DNA of 64,000 nucleotides from assembly GCA_949752795.1 (NCBI GenBank), contig CATKHW010000008.1:2976001-3040000 (forward strand), given 5' to 3'. Positions 57,201 through 64,000 of the stretch are shown piece by piece. The notes under the pieces are model-generated. The model was not told where the DNA came from. It did no database searches and was given only the letters and a program-made list of their open reading frames with translations. Origin of the DNA: Hyperoodon ampullatus (lineage: Eukaryota; Chordata; Mammalia; Artiodactyla; Ziphiidae). The position numbers were made by a program, and so were the translations under genes. Position 1 is the stretch's first letter. Every line of letters begins with the position of its first letter.

Positions 57201-58677
57201 TCATCACAATGCTCCAAAACCTTGTGATCACAATATTCCATAACACTTGACATCACTATGCTCCATGATGCCTGTCATCACAATACTACATGCCCTTGTC
57301 ATCACAATGCTCCATGACCATTTTCATCACAATGCTCAATACACTTGTCATCACAATGCTCCCTGACACTTGTTCTCAGAATGCTCCTTTAAATCTGTCA
57401 TGAAAAGGCTCCATGCATTTTTCATCACAATGATCCATGCCCTTTTCATCATAATGCTCCATGCAATTGTCATCACAATACTACACAAGCTTATCATCAG
57501 AATGCTCCATGACCCCTGTCATCACAATGTTCCATGACCTCTGTCATCACAATGCTCCATGACGCCTGTCATCAGAATGCTCCATGCCCCTTGTCATTGT
57601 GGTGTTCCATCATGCTCGTCATCACAGTTATCCATTTTTCTCCTCATCACAGTGCTCCATGGTCTTTCGATCACAATGCTCCATTCCCTGGTCATAACAA
57701 TGCTCCATGTCCCTTGTCATCACAATTCTCCACGTTCTTGTCATCACAATGCTCCATGACACTACTCATCACAATTTTACATGCTCTTGTCATCACAATT
57801 CTCCATGCACCTGTCATCGAAATGTCCCATGACACCTGTCATAGCAATATCCATGGCTTTGTCATCAAAATGCTTCATACCTTGTCATCAAAATTCTCAA
57901 TGCCCGTTTTCATCACAATGCTCCATGACCCTTGTTATCACAATGCTCCAAGCCCTTGTCATCACAATGCTCCATTACCTTTCTCATCACAATCCTCCAT
58001 GACACTTGGCGTCACAATGCTCCATGCCCTTTTCATCACAATTCGCCATGCCCACTGTCATCACAATAATCCATAAAACTTGTTACACCAATTTTCCATG
58101 CCACTGTCTTCACAATGCTCCATGCCCTTGTCATCACAAAACTACATGACGCATGTCATCAGAATGCTCCATTGCCTTCTCATCACAATGCTCCATGCCT
58201 TTGTCATCATAATGCTCCAAAACCACTTTAATCACAATGCTCCTTGCCACTTTTCATCTCAATTATCCATGAACCCTGTCATCACAATGCACCATGCCCA
58301 ACATCATAATGCTTCATGCTATTGTCATCACAATGAAATCAAAATGCTCCATGACCTATGTCATCACCATGCTCCAAACCCTGGTTATCACAATGTTCCA
58401 TAACACTTGTCATGACAACGCCCCATGACGCTCGTCATCACAATTATCCATGGTTTTCTCATCACAATGCTCCATGACCTTTGTCATCACAATGCTCAAT
58501 ACACTTGTCATCACAATGCTCCTTGACCCCTGTCATCACAACACTCCATGAATATTTTCAGCCCAATGCTCCATGACCTTCTCATCACAATGCTCCATGA
58601 CCCTTGGCATCACAATGCTGAATGCCATTGTCATCACAATGCTCAATGAAATCTCTCATCACATTGCTCCATGCCCT
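54270..58677 (+). repeat. Higher-order unit D (long form, 4,408 bp)
   Basis: It follows the standard unit to about 56580, except for the loss of one 25-bp monomer near 55250. It then carries ~1.3 kb absent from the 3,163-bp units (about 56590-57950), and rejoins them near the CATTACCTTTCTCATCAC segment at 57971. The extra part is ordinary minisatellite with landmarks typical of the diverged zone, such as a TCATAGCAATATCCATGG monomer near 57838. It is therefore probably ancestral sequence deleted from the 3,163-bp form, not an insertion of foreign DNA. Confidence 0.8.
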
Positions 58678-61600
58678 TGTCATCACAATGCTCCATTACA
58701 CCTGTCATAACAATGCCCCATGACCCCTGCCATCACAATGTTTCCCAGCCTTGTCATCACAATGCTCCATGACACTTGTCATCACAATGCTCCAAGACCC
58801 TGTAATCACAATGCTCCATGCCCTTGTCATCACAAAGCTCCATGATGCATGTCATCAGAATGCTCCATGGCCTTCTCATCACAATGATTCATGCCCTTGT
58901 CATCACAATGCTCCAAGACCCCTTTAATCACAGTTCTCCATGCCCCTTTTCATCTCAATTCTCCATGAACCCTGTCATCACAATGCACCATGCCCATCAT
59001 CATAATGCTTCATGCTATTGTCATCACAATGAAATCAAAATGCTCCATGACATCTGTCATCAAAATGCTCCAAACCGTTGTGATCACAATGTTCATAACA
59101 CTTGTCTTCACAACGCCCCATGACTCTCGTCATCACAATTATCCACGGACTTCTCATCACAATACTCCATGACCTTTGCCATCACAATGCTCAATACACT
59201 GGTCATCACAATGCTCCCTGACACTTGTCATCAGTATACTCCGTGAACCCTGTCATGACAAGGCTACATGCCTTTTTCATCACAATGATCCATGCCGTTT
59301 TCATCACAATGCTCCAAGACCCCTGTAATCACAATGCTCCATGCCCTGGTCATCACAGTGCTTCATGACGCATGTCATCAGAATGCTCCATGGCCTTCTC
59401 ATCACAATGCTCCATGCCCTTGTCATCACAATGCTCCAAGGCTCCTTTAATCACAATGCTCCATGCCCCATTTCATCAGAATGCTCCATGAGACTTGTCA
59501 TCACAAAGCTCCATAGACTTCTCATCACAATGCTCCAGGATCTTGTCATCACAATGCTCCATTCCCTTGTCATCACAATGCTCCTTGACCCCTGTCATCA
59601 CAATACTCCATGAACATTTTCAGCCCAGTGCTCCATGAACTTCTCATCACAATGCTCCATGACCCCTGTCATCACAATGCTCCATGACCACTGTCATCAC
59701 AATGCTCCATGACCCCTTACAACACAATAATCAGAGACTTTTATCATCAAAATGCTCCCTGACCATTGTCATCACAAGGATCCGTGCCCTTGCCATCCCA
59801 ATTCTCCATGACCGCTGTAATCACAATGCTCCGTGATGCTTGTCTTCACAGTGCTCCATGAAACTTGTCATCACGATGCTCCATGCCTTTGTCAACAAAA
59901 TGCTACATGACATTGTCATCACAATGCCCAATGCGCTTGTCATCAAAATCGTCCATGAAACTTTGGATCACATTGCTTCATGCCCTTGTCATCACAATGC
60001 TCCATGCTGCTTGAAATCAAAATGATCCATGACCTGTCATCACAATGCTCCAAAACCTTGTGATCACAATGTTCCATAATCCTTGACATTACAATGATCC
60101 ATGATGCCTGTCATCACAATACTCCATGCCATTGTCATCACAATGCTCCATGACCATCGTCATCACAAAGCTCAATACACTTGTCATCACAACGCTCACT
60201 GACACTTGTTGTCAGAATGATCCTTGAAACCTGTCATGAAAAGGCTCCATGCATTTTTCATCACAATGATCCATGCCATTTTCTTCACAATGCTCCATGC
60301 CATTGTCATCACAATACTCCACAAGCTTATCATCAGAATGCTCCATGCCCTTGTCATCAAAATAATCCATGACTACTGTCATCACAATAATCCATGAAAC
60401 TTGTTAGACCAATTTTCCATGCCACTGTCATCACAATGCTCCATGCCCTTGTCATCAGAAAGCTCCATGACGCATGTCATCAGAATGCTACATTGCCTTC
60501 TCATCACAATGCTCCATGCCCTTGTCATCACAATGCTCCAAGACCAATTTAATCACAATTCTCCATGCCCCTTTTCATCTCAATGCTCCATGAACCCTGT
60601 CATCACAATGCACCATGCTCATCATCATAATGCTTTATGCTATGGTCATCACAATGAAATCAAAATGCTCCATGAACTCTATCATCACAATGCGCCAAAC
60701 CCTTGTGATCACAATGTTCCATAACACTTGTCATCACAACGCCCCATGACCCTCGTCATCACAATTATCCATGGTTTTCTCAACACAATGCTCCATGACC
60801 TTTATCAACACAATGCTCAATATACTTGTCATCACAATTCTCCCTGACACTTGTCGTCAGTATGCTCCTTGAACCCTGTCATAACAAGGCTCCATGCATT
60901 TTCCATCACAATGATGCATGCCCTTTTCATCACAATGCTCCAAGGCCCCTTAATCACAATGCTCCATGCCCTTTTCATCACAATGCTCCAAGCCCTTGTC
61001 ATCACAATCCTCCATGACACTTGGCATCACAATGCTCCAAGCCCTTGTCATCACAATGCTCCATTACCTTTCTCATCACAATCCTCCATGACACTTGGCG
61101 TCACAATGCTCCAAGCCCTTGTCATCACAATGCTCCATTACCTTTCTCATCACAATCCTCCATGACACTTGGCGTCACAATGCTCCATGCCCTTTTCATC
61201 ACAATTCGCCATGCCCACTGTCATCACAATAATCCATAAAACGTGTTACACCAATTTTCCATGCCACTGTCTTCACAATACTCCATGCCCTTGTCATCAC
61301 AAAACTACATGACGCATGTCATCAGAATGCTCCATTGCCTTCTCATCACAATGCTCCATGCCTTTGTCATCATAATGCTCCAAAACCACTTTAATCACAA
61401 TGCTCCTTGCCACTTTTCATCTCAATTCTCCATGAACCCTGTCATCACAATGCACCATGCCCATCATCATAATGCTTCATGCTATTGTCATCACAATGAA
61501 ATCAAAATGCTCCATGACCTATGTCATCACCATGCTCCAAACCCTGGTTATCACAATGTTCCATAGCACTTGTCATGACAACGCCCCATGACGCTCGTCA

Positions 61601-61840
61601 TCACAATTATCCATGGTTTTCTCATCACAATGCTCCATGACCTTTGTCATCACAATGCTCAATACACTTGTCATCACAATGCTCCTTGACCCCTGTCATC
61701 ACAACACTCCATGAATATTTTCAGCCCAATGCTCCATGACCTTCTCATCACAATGCTCCATGACCCTTGGCATCACAATGCTGAATGCCATTGTCATCAC
61801 AATGCTCAATGAAATCTCTCATCACATTGCTCCATGCCCT
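58678..61840 (+). repeat. Higher-order unit E (complete, 3,163 bp)
   Basis: Complete unit lying exactly 7,571 bp after unit C at every landmark checked (51247/58818, 52269/59840, 53255/60826). I saw only isolated differences from C by eye. Confidence 0.86.
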
Positions 61841-64000
61841 TGTCATCACAATGCTCCATTACACCTGTCATAACAATGCTCCATGACCCCTGCCATCACA
61901 ATGTTTCCCAGCCTTGTCATCACAATGCTCCATGACACTTGTCATCACAATGCTCCAAGACCCTGTAATCACAATGCTCCATGCCCTTGTCATCACAAAG
62001 CTCCATGATGCATGTCATCAGAATGCTCCATGGCCTTCTCATCACAATGATTCATGCCCTTGTCATCACAATGCTCCAAGACCCCTTTAATCACAGTTCT
62101 CCATGCCCCTTTTCATCTCAATTCTCCATGAACCCTGTCATCACAATGCACCATGCCCATCATCATAATGCTTCATGCTATTGTCATCACAATGAAATCA
62201 AAATGCTCCATGACATCTGTCATCAAAATGCTCCAAACCGTTGTGATCACAATGTTCATAACACTTGTCTTCACAACGCCCCATGACTCTCGTCATCACA
62301 ATTATCCACGGACTTCTCATCACAATACTCCATGACCTTTGCCATCACAATGCTCAATACACTGGTCATCACAATGCTCCCTGACACTTGTCATCAGTAT
62401 ACTCCGTGAACCCTGTCATGACAAGGCTACATGCCTTTTTCATCACAATGATCCATGCCGTTTTCATCACAATGCTCCAAGACCCCTGTAATCACAATGC
62501 TCCATGCCCTGGTCATCACAGTGCTTCATGACGCATGTCATCAGAATGCTCCATGGCCTTCTCATCACAATGCTCCATGCCCTTGTCATCACAATGCTCC
62601 AAGGCTCCTTTAATCACAATGCTCCATGCCCCATTTCATCAGAATGCTCCATGAGACTTGTCATCACAAAGCTCCATAGACTTCTCATCACAATGCTCCA
62701 GGATCTTGTCATCACAATGCTCCATTCCCTTGTCATCACAATGCTCCTTGACCCCTGTCATCACAATACTCCATGAACATTTTCAGCCCAGTGCTCCATG
62801 AACTTCTCATCACAATGCTCCATGACCCCTGTCATCACAATGCTCCATGACCACTGTCATCACAATGCTCCATGACCCCTTACAACACAATAATCAGAGA
62901 CTTTTATCATCAAAATGCTCCCTGACCATTGTCATCACAAGGATCCGTGCCCTTGCCATCCCAATTCTCCATGACCGCTGTAATCACAATGCTCCGTGAT
63001 GCTTGTCTTCACAGTGCTCCATGAAACTTGTCATCACGATGCTCCATGCCTTTGTCAACAAAATGCTACATGACATTGTCATCACAATGCCCAATGCGCT
63101 TGTCATCAAAATCGTCCATGAAACTTTGGATCACATTGCTTCATGCCCTTGTCATCACAATGCTCCATGCTGCTTGAAATCAAAATGATCCATGACCTGT
63201 CATCACAATGCTCCAAAACCTTGTGATCACAATGTTCCATAATCCTTGACATTACAATGATCCATGATGCCTGTCATCACAATACTCCATGCCATTGTCA
63301 TCACAATGCTCCATGACCATCGTCATCACAAAGCTCAATACACTTGTCATCACAACGCTCACTGACACTTGTTGTCAGAATGATCCTTGAAACCTGTCAT
63401 GAAAAGGCTCCATGCATTTTTCATCACAATGATCCATGCCATTTTCTTCACAATGCTCCATGCCATTGTCATCACAATACTCCACAAGCTTATCATCAGA
63501 ATGCTCCATGCCCTTGTCATCAAAATAATCCATGACTACTGTCATCACAATAATCCATGAAACTTGTTAGACCAATTTTCCATGCCACTGTCATCACAAT
63601 GCTCCATGCCCTTGTCATCAGAAAGCTCCATGACGCATGTCATCAGAATGCTACATTGCCTTCTCATCACAATGCTCCATGCCCTTGTCATCACAATGCT
63701 CCAAGACCAATTTAATCACAATTCTCCATGCCCCTTTTCATCTCAATGCTCCATGAACCCTGTCATCACAATGCACCATGCTCATCATCATAATGCTTTA
63801 TGCTATGGTCATCACAATGAAATCAAAATGCTCCATGAACTCTATCATCACAATGCGCCAAACCCTTGTGATCACAATGTTCCATAACACTTGTCATCAC
63901 AACGCCCCATGACCCTCGTCATCACAATTATCCATGGTTTTCTCAACACAATGCTCCATGACCTTTATCAACACAATGCTCAATATACTTGTCATCACAA
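61841..64000 (+). repeat. Higher-order unit F (cut by the window edge)
   Basis: First ~2.16 kb of a further unit, 3,163 bp after E with no indel seen. The array plainly continues beyond the window. Confidence 0.86.

Larger units (their letters stand above)
9450..64000 (+). repeat. 54.5-kb minisatellite, 24/25-bp monomers, array open to the right
   Basis: From 9450 to the window end the sequence is one tandem array. The consensus monomer is CTTGTCATCACAATGCTCCATGCC (given here only as a description; core TCATCACAATGCTCCATG). Monomers of 24 bp end in GCC, and 25-bp monomers have ATGACCC- or ATGACAC-type ends; occasional ones of about 14-22 bp occur. At ~24.5 bp per unit the array holds about 2,200 monomers. 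All read in the same direction; I saw no inverted segment. I saw no SINE, LINE, LTR or unique insertion. The consensus has 8 C but only 3 G and no CpG. I do not recognise it as a named satellite. Confidence 0.95.
46245..64000 (+). repeat. Homogenised zone with 3,163-bp higher-order repeat
   Basis: From about 46245 the array is built of long units that are almost identical to each other. Landmarks recur at exactly 3,163 bp: for example 51247/54410 and 58818/61981, 51770/54933 and 59341/62504, and 50092/53255. Departures from that period are whole-block changes: +1,699, +1,270 and -25 bp. One 3,163-bp unit contains about 130 monomers and three copies of the AAATCAAAATGCTCC cassette, spaced about 1,625, 842 and 696 bp apart. 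Copies look about 98-99% identical by eye, against much lower similarity in the left part. Confidence 0.92.

Noticed and set aside
9448..63887. More than a hundred open frames of 60-180 codons with Met/His/Cys-rich repeats, for example 57534-58076 (180 codons) and 48394-48879 (161 codons)
   Set aside because: They are phases of the stop-free 24-bp monomer. They overlap in several frames, shift frame at each 25-bp monomer, end at CATGAC-type monomers and have no conserved start, splice or codon signal. They are not genes.
9450..64000. CRISPR-like array of short direct repeats
   Set aside because: Repeats are contiguous monomers without unique spacers, in a mammalian L1 context. There is no leader and no cas gene.
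2169..64000. CENP-B box that would mark a centromeric satellite
   Set aside because: I found no TTCG....A..CGGG-type motif in the satellite units or in the minisatellite consensus, and the consensus lacks CpG altogether.
46245..64000. Assembly collapse or artificial duplication as the explanation for near-identical units
   Set aside because: Unit-specific differences (a 25-bp deletion in D, the long form of D, the shortened A/B pair, scattered substitutions) argue for real copies. Only raw long reads could exclude an artefact.

Overview
This is a gene-free stretch of mammalian heterochromatin-type DNA. I find no credible protein-coding gene, RNA gene, CRISPR array or bacterial feature. The organism is most likely a cetacean, and the window has three layers. 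(1) Positions 1-2168 hold two 5'-truncated antisense LINE-1 fragments of a type I associate with whales and dolphins. (2) Positions 2169-9449 hold 4.2 tandem copies of a ~1.74-kb satellite. About half of each unit is a decayed antisense LINE-1 3' end, and each complete unit carries a ~70-bp palindrome. Unit length and LINE-1 origin match what I remember of the 'common cetacean satellite' (about 1.76 kb in most cetaceans, about 1.58 kb in delphinids). That points, tentatively, to a non-delphinid cetacean.

(3) From 9450 to the window end (54.5 kb) the DNA is one uninterrupted minisatellite. Its monomers are mostly 24 or 25 bp, with core TCATCACAATGCTCCATG, all in one orientation. I estimate roughly 2,200 monomers. 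The left part (9450 to ~46244) is diverged and has only irregular higher-order structure, visible as recurring landmark cassettes. The right part (~46245 to 64000) is organised into near-identical higher-order units with an exact 3,163-bp period, plus length variants produced by deletion or unequal exchange. The array runs off the right edge.

The layers look like a pericentromeric or subtelomeric transition: interspersed retrotransposons, then an LINE-1-derived satellite, then a long minisatellite that becomes more homogeneous to the right. Many short open frames exist in the array, but the monomer consensus is open in five of six frames, so they are expected by chance and are not genes. Nothing here works as a pathway. 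The points of interest are the palindrome in the satellite, the apparently unnamed minisatellite with its 3.16-kb higher-order unit, and the sharp junctions between layers. All comparisons were by eye; no alignment or database search was run.
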